Notes under the pieces: model-generated
The model's database searches: none
Told to the model about the DNA's origin: nothing
Seen by the model: only the letters and a program-made list of their open reading frames with translations
Assembly: GCA_051745535.1 (NCBI GenBank)
Contig: JBNJED010000003.1
Location: forward strand, 1 to 55,087
Direction: 5' to 3'
DNA: 55,087 nucleotides
Source: Thiohalospira sp051745535
Lineage (GTDB): Bacteria > Pseudomonadota > Gammaproteobacteria > Thiohalospirales > Thiohalospiraceae
Translations under genes and position numbers: made by a program
Shown here: positions 16,884 to 25,131 of the stretch, in pieces
How the letters are laid out: each line of letters opens with the position of its first letter
How positions within the stretch are numbered: the stretch's first letter is position 1

Positions 16884-17899
16884 CCCGCCCGATCCATGAG
16901 CCGGACTGCCTGGGCGTTGAGCTCACCCAGCCGGGTCAGCGGCAGATCGTCGGCCTGGAAGTCGCCCCACTGGGCCAGGGTGTCGGCGGCAGGGACCCCG
17001 GCCTTCACCGGGAACTCGTTGTTGGCCTCGGCGTACCACTCCTGGGATTCGTCGGTGGTCAGGAATTCCAGTAGCTCCCGGGCCTGATCCCGGTTCTGGC
17101 TGGCGGCGACCACGCCGCCGCCGGAGACGTTGACGTGGGCGCCCCGGTTGTCCTGATTGGGCCAGACCAGCCGCACGGCCTCTGCGGCCTCCTGATCATC
17201 GGCGCCGCCGTTCTGCATGGCGCCGTAGTAGTAGGTATTGGCCACGGCGACGTCGCACTCCCCGGCGGCCACGGCGCGGATCTGGTCGCGATCGCCGCCC
17301 TGGGGGTCCCGGGCCATGTTGTCCACCAGGCCCTCGGCCCACTCCTGGGCGTCCTCTTCGCCGTGCTCGGCGATCATCGATGCCACCAGGGACTGGTTGT
17401 AGATGTTGTCCGAGGAGCGGATGCAGATGCGTCCCTCCCACTCGGAGTCAGCCAGGTCCTCGTAGGAGGTGATGGCCCCCTCGTCGACGCGGTCGGCGTG
17501 GGTGAAGATCACCCGCGCCCGCTGGGAGAGGCCGAACCAGTGGCCCTGCTCGTCGCGCAGGTGGGCCGGGATGGCGGACTCCAGAACCGCAGAGTCGGTG
17601 GCGGCCAGGACGCCGGCCTCCCGGGCGCGGTGGAGGTTGCCGGCGTCCACGGTGATCAGCACGTCCGCCGGCGTGTTGCGGCCCTCGTTCTCCAGGCGGG
17701 AGAGCAGGGCGCCGGCGTCGGCGGTGAGGAGCTTCACCTCCATCCCGCTCTCCTGTTCGAAGCGATCCAGCAGCGGCTTGATGAGTGCCTCCTTGCGGGC
17801 GGAGTAGACGTTGAGGGTCTCCTCCTCCCCGGCGCCGCCGCAGCCGGCGATCAGCGCAGCGCTTACCAGAGCGGTCATCCAGTACCCGAGACGCGGCAT
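16874..17899 (-). CDS. fbpA: Fe(III) ABC transporter, substrate-binding lipoprotein
   Basis: This 341-residue protein captures ferric ion outside the inner membrane. It has a lipoprotein signal (MPRLGYWMTALVSAALIAGC, with lipobox LIAGC) rather than the free periplasmic signal of many FbpA proteins. The family patterns are clear: NVYSARKEALIKPLLDRFEQ at the mature start, ARVIFTHADRVDEGAITSYE, and the paired-Tyr iron-binding segment NTYYYGAMQNGG. It is preceded by GAGGAGAG and, about 60 bases further upstream, a Fur-like box. It heads the fbpABC operon, divergent from the glycine-riboswitch leader. Confidence 0.92.
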   Translation of the reverse strand: MPRLGYWMTALVSAALIAGCGGAGEEETLNVYSARKEALIKPLLDRFEQESGMEVKLLTADAGALLSRLENEGRNTPADVLITVDAGNLHRAREAGVLAATDSAVLESAIPAHLRDEQGHWFGLSQRARVIFTHADRVDEGAITSYEDLADSEWEGRICIRSSDNIYNQSLVASMIAEHGEEDAQEWAEGLVDNMARDPQGGDRDQIRAVAAGECDVAVANTYYYGAMQNGGADDQEAAEAVRLVWPNQDNRGAHVNVSGGGVVAASQNRDQARELLEFLTTDESQEWYAEANNEFPVKAGVPAADTLAQWGDFQADDLPLTRLGELNAQAVRLMDRAGWR

Positions 17900-17957
17900 G
17901 GCTCTCTCCTCGATGGTTGGTGGGAAGGCGCGACCTTACGCCGTGAAGGGGCTTGTG

Positions 17958-17976
17958 TCAAATGAGAATCATTCCG
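17958..17976. promoter_or_regulatory. Fur-like box upstream of fbpA
   Basis: The core AATGAGAATCATT at 17961-17973 matches 12 of the 13 central bases of the Fur consensus. It lies about 60 bases before the fbpA start on the minus strand, so the transporter should be iron-repressed. It also lies about 40 bases upstream of the apparent promoter of the glycine-cleavage leader on the other strand, where an effect is possible but not indicated. Confidence 0.78.
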
Positions 17977-18008
17977 TTTCGTTGGGGTGGAATCCGGCCA
18001 CCCCGCGG

Positions 18009-18037
18009 TTGGATCCGCGGCCCGGCTGGGTTATTCT
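18009..18037 (+). promoter_or_regulatory. Predicted sigma-70 promoter for the glycine-cleavage operon
   Basis: TTGGAT (18009-18014) and TATTCT (18032-18037) are separated by exactly 17 bases and stand about 15 bases before the first riboswitch helix. They are the best -35/-10 pair in this gap. Transcription would start near 18044. No experimental support is available from the sequence alone. Confidence 0.55.
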
Positions 18038-18052
18038 GAATGTTCGGCTGCT

Positions 18053-18220
18053 GTACCTGTGGGAGAGCGCGGCCATCCGGTGGCCGCCGCCGAAGGCGCA
18101 ACAATCGCCCGTAATCGCTCAGGCCAAGGGACCGCAGGTACAACGAAAGGCCGACTCTGGAGAGCGGTCGCCATCGGCGACCCACCGAAGGGGCTCAAGC
18201 TCTCAGGTGAAAGGACAGAG
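18053..18220 (+). ncRNA. Tandem glycine riboswitch
   Basis: Two consecutive glycine aptamers sense glycine and control the downstream lipA-gcv operon. The first is closed by a perfect 7-bp P1 (GTACCTG at 18053, CAGGTAC at 18135-18141) and contains GGGAGAGCGC and GCCGCCGAAGGCGCAA, the conserved core. A short AACGAAAGG linker leads to the second aptamer, closed by CTCTG/CAGAG (18155-18220) and containing GGAGAGCGG, CACCGAAGGGGC and CTCTCAGGTGAAAGGACAG, a near-textbook 3' half. In this class glycine binding usually turns on the cleavage system. Confidence 0.92.
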
Positions 18221-18221
18221 G

Positions 18222-18264
18222 GGCGATGGACAGGGCAACCGAACCGTTGACCGGGTCCATCGCC
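18222..18264 (+). promoter_or_regulatory. Perfect inverted repeat after the riboswitch (candidate expression platform)
   Basis: GGCGATGGAC at 18222-18231 and GTCCATCGCC at 18255-18264 form a perfect 10-bp stem with a 23-base loop, starting two bases after the second aptamer. No T-run follows, so a simple intrinsic terminator is not evident. It lies about 40 bases before the lipA start and could govern Rho access or ribosome binding. Confidence 0.55.
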
Positions 18265-18305
18265 TCGATCCCGTCCAGACACCGATCCAGCTTGGGAGAG
18301 CGAGC

Positions 18306-19265
18306 ATGCCGCAAAGCCCCGAACGCTTCATCCCCGTATTCGATCACTCCGATCGCCCCAATGCCGGGCGGATGCCGGAGTGGATCCGGCTGAACCTCGA
18401 CGCCGATCCGCGCTACGCCGATACCGCCCGCGCCGTCCACGACCAGGGCCTGAACACTGTCTGCGAGGAGGCGCGCTGCCCCAATCGCGGCGAGTGCTGG
18501 GCCCGCGGCACGGCCACCTTCATGCTCCTGGGCGAGACCTGCACCCGCGCCTGCGGCTTTTGCTCCGTGCAGACCGGCCGGCCCGACTGGTTCGACAACG
18601 ACGAGCCGCGCCGGGTGGCCGAGGCCGCCACCGCCATGGGGCTGGACTACATCGTCCTCACCTCGGTGAACCGCGACGACATGGCCGACGGCGGCGCGGA
18701 GATCTTCGCCGAGACCCTGCGCGAGGTCCGCCGCCGCGATGCCCGCATGGGCGTGGAGTTCCTCACCCCCGACTTCCAGCAGGACATGGACGGCGCCGTG
18801 GCGGCCATCGCCGCGGCGGCGGCGGAGTTCCCCCTGGCCGAAAGCGAGCCGGCGGACCTGGTCTGGGGCCACAATGTCGAGACCGTCCCGTCCCTCTACC
18901 GGGAGGTGCGCAAGGGCTCGCGCTACGAGCGCTCCCTGGAACTGCTGGAGCGCGCCTCCGCCCTGCCGCGGGTGGAGGCCAAGTCGGCACTCATGCTCGG
19001 CATGGGCGAGACCGCCGACGAGGTGGCCGACGTGCTGCGCGACCTGCGCGGTGCCGGCGTGGAGCGCATCGCCCTGGGCCAGTACCTGCGCCCCACCCGC
19101 TACCACCTGCCGGTGAAGGAGTACGTCACCCCCGAGCAGTTCGACGACTACGCGGCCATCGCCCGCGACCTCGGCTTCGGCTGGGTCAAGGCCGGGCCGC
19201 TGGTGCGCTCCTCCTACCACGCCGAGGAGCGCCAGGATCACGCCATGAAGGGGGTCTCTGCATGA
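18306..19265 (+). CDS. lipA: Lipoyl synthase
   Basis: LipA inserts two sulfurs into octanoyl groups on carrier proteins, including GcvH. The 319-residue radical-SAM enzyme has both cluster motifs: the auxiliary-cluster Cys triplet C53, C58, C64 (CEEARCPNRGEC) and the radical-SAM CxxxCxxC at C79, C83, C86 (CTRACGFC). The C-terminal RSSYHA supplies the Ser that coordinates the auxiliary cluster. Start ATG 18306 follows GGGAGAGCGAGC. The gene heads the riboswitch-controlled glycine-cleavage operon instead of sitting with lipB, and its stop overlaps the gcvT start (ATGA). Confidence 0.95.
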   Translation: MPQSPERFIPVFDHSDRPNAGRMPEWIRLNLDADPRYADTARAVHDQGLNTVCEEARCPNRGECWARGTATFMLLGETCTRACGFCSVQTGRPDWFDNDEPRRVAEAATAMGLDYIVLTSVNRDDMADGGAEIFAETLREVRRRDARMGVEFLTPDFQQDMDGAVAAIAAAAAEFPLAESEPADLVWGHNVETVPSLYREVRKGSRYERSLELLERASALPRVEAKSALMLGMGETADEVADVLRDLRGAGVERIALGQYLRPTRYHLPVKEYVTPEQFDDYAAIARDLGFGWVKAGPLVRSSYHAEERQDHAMKGVSA

Positions 19266-20362
19266 GCCTCAAGCGCACGCCGCTCTACGACAAGCACGTT
19301 GCCGCCGGGGCCAAGCTGGCCGACTTCTACGGCTGGGAGCTGCCGGTCCACTACGGCTCCCAGGTGGAGGAGCACAAACACGTCCGCAACGAGGCCGGGA
19401 TGTTCGATGTCTCCCACATGAACGTGGTCGACATCGAGGGCGAGGGGGCCACCGACTTCCTGCGCTACCTCCTGGCCAACGACGTGGCCAAGCTCAAGAC
19501 CCCGGGCAAGGCGCTCTACAGCTGCATGTGCAATCCCGAGGGCGGGGTGGAGGACGATCTCATCGTCTACCGCATGCACGACACCTGGTACCGCGCCATC
19601 CTCAACGCCGCCACCCACGACAAGGACATGGCCTGGCTGGAGCGGCACATCGCCGGTTTCGCCTGCACCCTGTGCGAGCGCACCGACCTGGCGCTGGTGG
19701 CCGTCCAGGGGCCCAAGGCCCGGGAGCGGGCGCTGCAGGCGCTGGGGACGGAGGGCGCCTTCGCCGCCGACCTCAAGCCCTTCCAGGCCGCCGGGGACGA
19801 CCGCCTCTTCATCGGCCGGACCGGCTATACCGGCGAGGACGGCTTCGAGATCTCGGTCCCCAACGAACGCATCCCCGACCTCTGGGACGAGCTGGTGGCC
19901 GCCGGGATCCAGCCGGTGGGCTTCGGCGCCCGGGACACCCTGCGCCTGGAGGCCGGCATGGCCCTCTACAGCCACGAGATGGACGAGTCCACCTCGCCGC
20001 TGGAGGCCGGCCTGGCCTGGACCGTCGCCTTTGAGCCGGCCGAGCGCGACTTCCTCGGCCGCGCCGCCCTGGAGCGCCAGCGCGAGGCCGGGGTCGCCCG
20101 GGAGCAGGTGGGGCTGGTCCTCGCCGACCGCGGCGTCCTGCGCGACGGGCAGACCGTCCACTGCGCCGGCGGCGACGGCATTACCACCTCCGGGACCTTT
20201 TCCCCCACGCTGGGCCGGGCAATCGCCCTGGCCCTGGTCCCCGCCGGCACCGCCGAGGCCGGTGGCCGCTGCGAGGTGGCGGTGCGCAACAAGCGGCTCT
20301 CCGCCGCCGTGGTCAAGCCGCCCTTCGTGCGCAATGGCCAGGCCCGAGTCGAATTACCCTGA
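19262..20362 (+). CDS. gcvT: Glycine cleavage T protein (aminomethyltransferase)
   Basis: GcvT transfers the methylene group from aminomethyl-lipoyl-GcvH to tetrahydrofolate, releasing ammonia. The 366-residue product starts MSLKRTPLYDKHVAAGAKLA and has the family's folate-binding core: MFDVSHMNVVDIEG, ALYSCMCNPEGGVEDDLIVY with the catalytic Asp region, and GRTGYTGEDGFEISV. The C-terminal barrel includes ITTSGTFSPTLGRAIALALV, also conserved. Start ATG overlaps the lipA stop by 4 bases. The length is normal. Confidence 0.96.
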   Translation: MSLKRTPLYDKHVAAGAKLADFYGWELPVHYGSQVEEHKHVRNEAGMFDVSHMNVVDIEGEGATDFLRYLLANDVAKLKTPGKALYSCMCNPEGGVEDDLIVYRMHDTWYRAILNAATHDKDMAWLERHIAGFACTLCERTDLALVAVQGPKARERALQALGTEGAFAADLKPFQAAGDDRLFIGRTGYTGEDGFEISVPNERIPDLWDELVAAGIQPVGFGARDTLRLEAGMALYSHEMDESTSPLEAGLAWTVAFEPAERDFLGRAALERQREAGVAREQVGLVLADRGVLRDGQTVHCAGGDGITTSGTFSPTLGRAIALALVPAGTAEAGGRCEVAVRNKRLSAAVVKPPFVRNGQARVELP

Positions 20363-20427
20363 TATCCTTCGGGGGTGAAAAGCCCCCATCCACTGTCCGA
20401 ATTTTCGAGACCCAACGGGAGAGACCC

Positions 20428-20817
20428 ATGAGCAACATTCCCGCCGATCGCAAGTACACCAAGTCCCACGAGTGGGTGAAGACCAACGATGACGGCACCC
20501 TGACCATCGGCATCACCGAGCACGCCCAGGAGCTGCTCGGCGACATGGTCTTCATCGAGGTCCCGGAGGAGGGCGGCACCCTCACCGCCGGCGAGGACTG
20601 TGCCGTGGTGGAGTCGGTGAAGGCCGCCTCCGACGTCTACGCCCCCGTGGGCGGCGAGGTGGTGGAGGCCAACGAGGGCCTCGCCGACTCCCCCGAGACC
20701 GTCAACCAGGACCCCTATGGCGAGGGCTGGCTCTTCCGCGTGAAGCCGGACGCCGAGCCCCAGGATCTGATGGACCCCGACGCCTACCAGGCGCTGGTGG
20801 ACTCCGAATCCCACTGA
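20428..20817 (+). CDS. gcvH: Glycine cleavage H protein
   Basis: GcvH is the lipoyl carrier that shuttles aminomethyl groups between the P and T proteins. The 129-residue product has the classic fold with KYTKSHEWVKTNDDG at the start, GDMVFIEVPEEGG, and the lipoylation site VESVKAASDVYAP with Lys65 as the modified residue. It lies 65 bases after gcvT behind a GGGAGAGACCC ribosome site. LipA, encoded two genes upstream, would lipoylate it. Confidence 0.96.
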   Translation: MSNIPADRKYTKSHEWVKTNDDGTLTIGITEHAQELLGDMVFIEVPEEGGTLTAGEDCAVVESVKAASDVYAPVGGEVVEANEGLADSPETVNQDPYGEGWLFRVKPDAEPQDLMDPDAYQALVDSESH

Positions 20818-20854
20818 GCGCGAGGTCGCAAGGCGCGACGCGCGAGGAGAGGCC

Positions 20855-22222
20855 ATGCCCTTCATTCCGCATACCGAAGAAGAGGTGCGCGCCATGCTCG
20901 ACGCCATTGGCGAGTCGAGCATGGAGGCGCTGTTCGATGAGATCCCCGCCGATCTGCGCAGCGAGGGCCTGACCCGGGTCCCGACGGGCGCCAGCGAGAT
21001 GCAGGTGGGGCAGGAGATCCGCCAGCGCGCTGCCGCCGACGGCCAGCCGGTCTGCTTCATGGGGGCCGGCGCCTACGAGCACCACATCCCGGCGGCGGTC
21101 TGGGAGCTGACCACCCGTGGCGAGTTCTACTCGGCCTATACGCCCTACCAGGCGGAGGCGAGCCAGGGCACGCTGCAGGTGGTCTACGAGTTCCAGACCA
21201 TGATGGCCCACCTCACCGCCCTGGACGCCTCCAACGCCTCCATGTACGACGGCGCCTCGGCGCTGGCGGAGGCGGCGCTCATGGCGGTGCGGGCCAATCG
21301 CAAGGCCAAGTCCAAGCGGATCCTGATCCCGGACAGTGTCCACCCCGTCTACCGGCGGGTGGTGGAGACCATCGTCCGCAATCAGGGCCTGGAGCTGGAC
21401 ACCCTGGCGGTGGATCCCGAGGGCGGCCACGTCGACCCGGCCGCCCTGCCGGACGACCCGGGCACCTTCGCCGGGCTGGTGATCCCGCAGCCCAACTACT
21501 TCGGCGTGCTCGAAGAGGTGGACGCCCTCACCGACTGGGCCCACGCCCACGGCGGGCTGGTCATCGGCCAGGTGAATCCCACCGCCATGGCCGTACTCAC
21601 GCCGCCGGGCGAGTGGGGCACCGAGGGGGCCGACATCGCCTGCGGCGAGGGCCAGCCCCTGGGTGCGCCGCTCTCCTCCGGTGGGCCCTACTTCGGCTTC
21701 ATGACCTGCCGGCAGTCCCACGTGCGCCAGCTCCCCGGCCGCATCGTCGGTGGCACCGTGGATGCCGACGAGCGCCGGGGCTACACCCTGACCCTGCAGG
21801 CGCGGGAGCAGCACATCCGCCGCTCCAAGGCGACCTCCAACATCTGCACCAACCAGGGGCTGCTGGCCACCGCCGCCACCATCTACCTGAGCCTGATGGG
21901 GCCGGACGGGCTGGAGCGGGTAGCCACGGCCTCCCACGCCAATACCCGCAAGCTGGTGGAGGCGCTCACCGCCATCGAAGGGGTGGAGGCGGTCTTCGAT
22001 CGGCCCTGCTTCCACGAGGCGGCACTGCGCACCGACGTGCCGGCGGAGGCGCTCCTGGAGGCCCTGGCGGCGGAGGGGATCCTCGGCGGCGTGGCGCTGG
22101 GCGAGGACTACCCCGAGCTGGGTGACGCCTTCCTGATCTGCGCCACGGAGATGCGCACCGACGACGAGATCCGCGCCTACGCCGACGCCGTGGCCCGGAT
22201 CCTGCCGACCCTGCGCGACTGA
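20855..22222 (+). CDS. gcvPA: Glycine dehydrogenase subunit 1 (P protein, alpha)
   Basis: This is the N-terminal-type half of the split glycine decarboxylase, 455 residues long, which pairs with GcvPB to form the PLP enzyme that decarboxylates glycine. Characteristic segments are MPFIPHTEEEVRAMLDAIG at the start, MGAGAYEHHIPAAVWELTTR, FYSAYTPYQAEASQGTLQVV and the glycine-rich GQPLGAPLSSGGPYFGFMT. This subunit lacks the PLP lysine, which is carried by GcvPB. The split form is common in many bacteria, whereas E. coli has a fused P protein. Confidence 0.95.
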   Translation: MPFIPHTEEEVRAMLDAIGESSMEALFDEIPADLRSEGLTRVPTGASEMQVGQEIRQRAAADGQPVCFMGAGAYEHHIPAAVWELTTRGEFYSAYTPYQAEASQGTLQVVYEFQTMMAHLTALDASNASMYDGASALAEAALMAVRANRKAKSKRILIPDSVHPVYRRVVETIVRNQGLELDTLAVDPEGGHVDPAALPDDPGTFAGLVIPQPNYFGVLEEVDALTDWAHAHGGLVIGQVNPTAMAVLTPPGEWGTEGADIACGEGQPLGAPLSSGGPYFGFMTCRQSHVRQLPGRIVGGTVDADERRGYTLTLQAREQHIRRSKATSNICTNQGLLATAATIYLSLMGPDGLERVATASHANTRKLVEALTAIEGVEAVFDRPCFHEAALRTDVPAEALLEALAAEGILGGVALGEDYPELGDAFLICATEMRTDDEIRAYADAVARILPTLRD

Positions 22223-22246
22223 GGACCCGTTCCGAGGAGGTCGACC

Positions 22247-23212
22247 ATGCTGCGCCGTATGCTCGCCACCACCGCCATCGGGGGCGCCCTGCTGGGGCTG
22301 GCCGGCTGTGGCGGCGGCCCGGAGAAGGCCTATCCCGAGATGGAGGCCACCGAGGTCGCCGACGGTGTCTGGGCGGTGATCAGCCCCGCCCGCTCCTTCC
22401 CTAACGAGGAGAACCGGGGCTGGAATTCCAACATGGCCTTCGTGGAGACCGGCGAGGGCGTGCTGGTCCTCGACACCGGCTCCTCCGAGACCATCGGCGA
22501 GTCCCTGAAGGCCACCATCCGCGAGGTTACCGACGCCCCCATCCGCTGGGTGATCAACTCCAGCAGCCACGGCGACCACTGGTTGGGCAACCACGCCTTC
22601 GCCGACGGGGAGACCACCTTCCTGGCGACGCCGGAGGTGCGCTCCATCACCGAGTCCGAGGGCGAGACCTGGCGGGAGCGGGTGTCGCAGATGACCGGCG
22701 GCGCCACCGACGGCACCACCCTGCACCCGCCGGAGGAGGCGGTGGAGGAGACCACCACCCGCACCTTCGGCGAGGTGGAGGTGGAGCTGCGCACGGTGGG
22801 CAATGCCCACAGCCCCGGTGACCTGGTGCTCTGGCTGCCGGAGCAGGAGGCCCTGCTCACCGCCGACGTCGCCTTCGGCGAGTCGGCGCCGGCGACCATG
22901 GATGCCGACGTCCGCCACTGGATCGACACCCTGGCCGAGCTGGAGGGCCTGGAGCCGGAGGTGGTGGTGCCGGGCCACGGCCGCATCGGGGAGGGGACGT
23001 TCCTCCTCACCGACGTCCGCGGCTACCTGGATACCCTCTGGCAGACGGTGAAGGCCGGCTACGAACAGGGGAAGCTCGACTACGAGATGCGCGACGAGGT
23101 GGACGAGGCGCTGGCCGACTGGGCCGAGCGCTACTCCAACTACGAAGAGCGCATCGGCGAGTCCATCTCCCACGTTTATCTACAGGTGGAGGAGGCCGCC
23201 TTCGGCGGCTGA
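22247..23212 (+). CDS. Metallo-beta-lactamase-fold lipoprotein inside the gcv operon
   Basis: This 321-residue protein has a lipoprotein signal (MLRRMLATTAIGGALLGLAG followed by Cys21) and an MBL domain. Its metal motif reads SSHGDH at residues 106-111, where the family consensus is HxHxDH, so the first His is replaced by Ser. The other ligands look intact: NAHSPGDLVLW, LLTADVAF and VVPGHGRIGEG. It resembles the SoxH/YflN-like periplasmic group (one such group accompanies quinoprotein pathways). It lies between gcvPA and gcvPB with short spacers (24 and 19 bases), so it is cotranscribed. Its substrate is unknown, and the Ser may alter or abolish binding of one metal. Confidence 0.85.
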   Translation: MLRRMLATTAIGGALLGLAGCGGGPEKAYPEMEATEVADGVWAVISPARSFPNEENRGWNSNMAFVETGEGVLVLDTGSSETIGESLKATIREVTDAPIRWVINSSSHGDHWLGNHAFADGETTFLATPEVRSITESEGETWRERVSQMTGGATDGTTLHPPEEAVEETTTRTFGEVEVELRTVGNAHSPGDLVLWLPEQEALLTADVAFGESAPATMDADVRHWIDTLAELEGLEPEVVVPGHGRIGEGTFLLTDVRGYLDTLWQTVKAGYEQGKLDYEMRDEVDEALADWAERYSNYEERIGESISHVYLQVEEAAFGG

Positions 23213-23231
23213 TCCCCGAGGAGACCGAAAC

Positions 23232-24689
23232 ATGCTCATCTTCGAACACGGCCGCGAAGGCCGCTGCAATCACGCCCAGGCCCCGGAGGCCGGCGACCTG
23301 GACGGGATCCCGGAGAACCTGCGCCGGAAGAAGCGCGCGCCGCTGCCGGAGGTCTCCGAGCTGCAGGCGGTGCGCCACTACACCCGGCTGTCCCAGACGA
23401 ACTTCTCCATCGACACCCACTTCTATCCGCTGGGTTCGTGCACCATGAAGTACAACCCGCGCGGTTGTAACAGCCTGGCCATGCTGCCCGGCTTCCTGGG
23501 CCGCCACCCGCGCGCCCCGGAGAAGCGCTACGGCCAGGGGGTCCTCTCCTGCCTCTACGACCTGCAGGAGATGCTCAAGGACATCACCGGCATGAAGGCC
23601 GTCTCCCTGGCCCCCATGGCCGGCGCCCAGGGCGAGTTCACCGGGGTGGCCATGATCCGCGCCTACCACGACGCCCGCGGCGACACCGAGCGCAGCGAGA
23701 TCATCGTCCCCGACGCCGCCCACGGCACCAACCCGGCCACGGCGGTGATGTGCGGTTACAGCGTCCGCGAGATCGCCACCGACGCCAACGGCGACGTGGA
23801 TATCGACAGCCTCAAGGCGGCGGTGGGCCCGCAGACGGCCGGGATCATGCTCACCAACCCCTCCACCGTGGGGGTGTTCGAGCGCAACATCAGCCAGATC
23901 GCCGAGATCGTCCACGGCGCCGGCGGCCTGCTCTACTACGATGGCGCCAACCTCAACGCCATCCTGGGCAAGGTGAAGCCCGGTGACATGGGCTTCGACG
24001 TCATCCACATGAACCTGCACAAGACCTTCTCCACCCCCCACGGCGGTGGCGGTCCCGGGGCCGGTCCGGTGGGTGTCGCCGAGCGCCTGATGCCCTACCT
24101 GCCGACCCCCATGGTGGGCAAGGAGGGCGACGAGTACCGCTGGCACACCGAGGCCGACTGCCCGGAGACCATCGGGCCGCTCTCCGCCCACTACGGCAAC
24201 GTCGGCGTCCTCCTGCGCGCCTACGTCTACGCCCGGCTGCTGGGCCGCGAGGGCATGGAGCGGGTGGGCGAGTACGCCACCCTCAACGCCAACTACCTCA
24301 TGAAGCGGCTGCGCGAGGCCGGCTTCGAGGTGGCCTATCCCGAGCGGCGGGCGACCCACGAGTTCATCGTCACCCTGCGCAAGGAGGCGAAGGAGCTGGG
24401 CTGCAACGCCATGGACTTCGCCAAGCGGCTGCTGGACTATGGCCACCACGCGCCGACCACCTACTTCCCGCTGCTGGTGCCGGAGTGCCTGCTGGTGGAG
24501 CCCACGGAGACCGAGGACAAGGCCACCCTGGACTCCTTCGTGGACGCCATGATCGCCATCCGCGAGGAGGCGAAGACCGAGCCGGATACGCTCAAGAGCG
24601 CCCCGCACACCCTGCCGGCCCGGCGGCTGGACGACGTCCGCGCCGCCAAGGAGCTGGACCTGCGCTGGGATCCGCCGGCCGCCTCCTGA
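23232..24689 (+). CDS. gcvPB: Glycine dehydrogenase subunit 2 (P protein, beta)
   Basis: This is the PLP-carrying half of the split glycine decarboxylase, 485 residues long. The cofactor lysine is Lys264 in NLHKTFSTPHGGGGPG, and LAPMAGAQGEFTGVAMIRAY and IIVPDAAHGTNPATAVMCGY are conserved phosphate-binding segments. The N-terminus (SIDTHFYPLGSCTMKYNPR) is also typical. It closes the glycine-cleavage set; the shared L protein (dihydrolipoyl dehydrogenase) is not in the window. dgkA starts one base after its stop. Confidence 0.96.
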   Translation: MLIFEHGREGRCNHAQAPEAGDLDGIPENLRRKKRAPLPEVSELQAVRHYTRLSQTNFSIDTHFYPLGSCTMKYNPRGCNSLAMLPGFLGRHPRAPEKRYGQGVLSCLYDLQEMLKDITGMKAVSLAPMAGAQGEFTGVAMIRAYHDARGDTERSEIIVPDAAHGTNPATAVMCGYSVREIATDANGDVDIDSLKAAVGPQTAGIMLTNPSTVGVFERNISQIAEIVHGAGGLLYYDGANLNAILGKVKPGDMGFDVIHMNLHKTFSTPHGGGGPGAGPVGVAERLMPYLPTPMVGKEGDEYRWHTEADCPETIGPLSAHYGNVGVLLRAYVYARLLGREGMERVGEYATLNANYLMKRLREAGFEVAYPERRATHEFIVTLRKEAKELGCNAMDFAKRLLDYGHHAPTTYFPLLVPECLLVEPTETEDKATLDSFVDAMIAIREEAKTEPDTLKSAPHTLPARRLDDVRAAKELDLRWDPPAAS

Positions 24690-24690
24690 C

Positions 24691-25083
24691 ATGACCGGCG
24701 CGGCCCACCAGCGCAAGCCGGACCATCGCGGCCTGTACCACGTGGTCATGGCGATGGTCTATTCCGGCCGGGGCCTGGCCGCTGCCTGGCGCCAGGAGGA
24801 GGCCTTCCGGCTGGAGCTGCTGGTGGCCGCATTCATGGTACCGGCCGGGATCTGGCTGGGGCGGACCGGCGTGGAATACGCCCTGCTCTTCGGGGCGCTG
24901 GTCATGGTCCTGCTGGTGGAGCTGGTCAACTCCGCCCTGGAGGCGGTGGTGGACCGCATCGGCACCGAGGAACACCCGCTCTCGGCGCGGGCCAAGGATC
25001 TGGGATCGGCGGCGGTCTTCGCCAGCCTGGTCCTGGTCGCCGTTATCTGGGGCGCCGTGGCCTGGGGCCGCTTCCTGGCCTGA
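24691..25083 (+). CDS. dgkA: Diacylglycerol kinase
   Basis: This 130-residue integral membrane kinase recycles diacylglycerol to phosphatidate. The DgkA pattern is intact: RGLAAAWRQEEAFRLELLVA with the conserved Glu pair, three membrane helices, and the active-site helix ELVNSALEAVVDRIGTEEHP, followed by LSARAKDLGSAAVF. It begins one base after the gcvPB stop and so probably shares its transcript, although its role is unrelated to glycine metabolism. Confidence 0.95.
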   Translation: MTGAAHQRKPDHRGLYHVVMAMVYSGRGLAAAWRQEEAFRLELLVAAFMVPAGIWLGRTGVEYALLFGALVMVLLVELVNSALEAVVDRIGTEEHPLSARAKDLGSAAVFASLVLVAVIWGAVAWGRFLA

Positions 25084-25131
25084 GGCCGCGCCTCCCGTTC
25101 ATTCGTAAGCAAGCAATCTGAGGAAACAACA

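Noticed and set aside
20702..24749. Long minus-strand open frames across the gcv genes
   Set aside because: They mirror gcvPA, the MBL gene and gcvPB and show no recognisable domain or ribosome site; they are antisense shadows.
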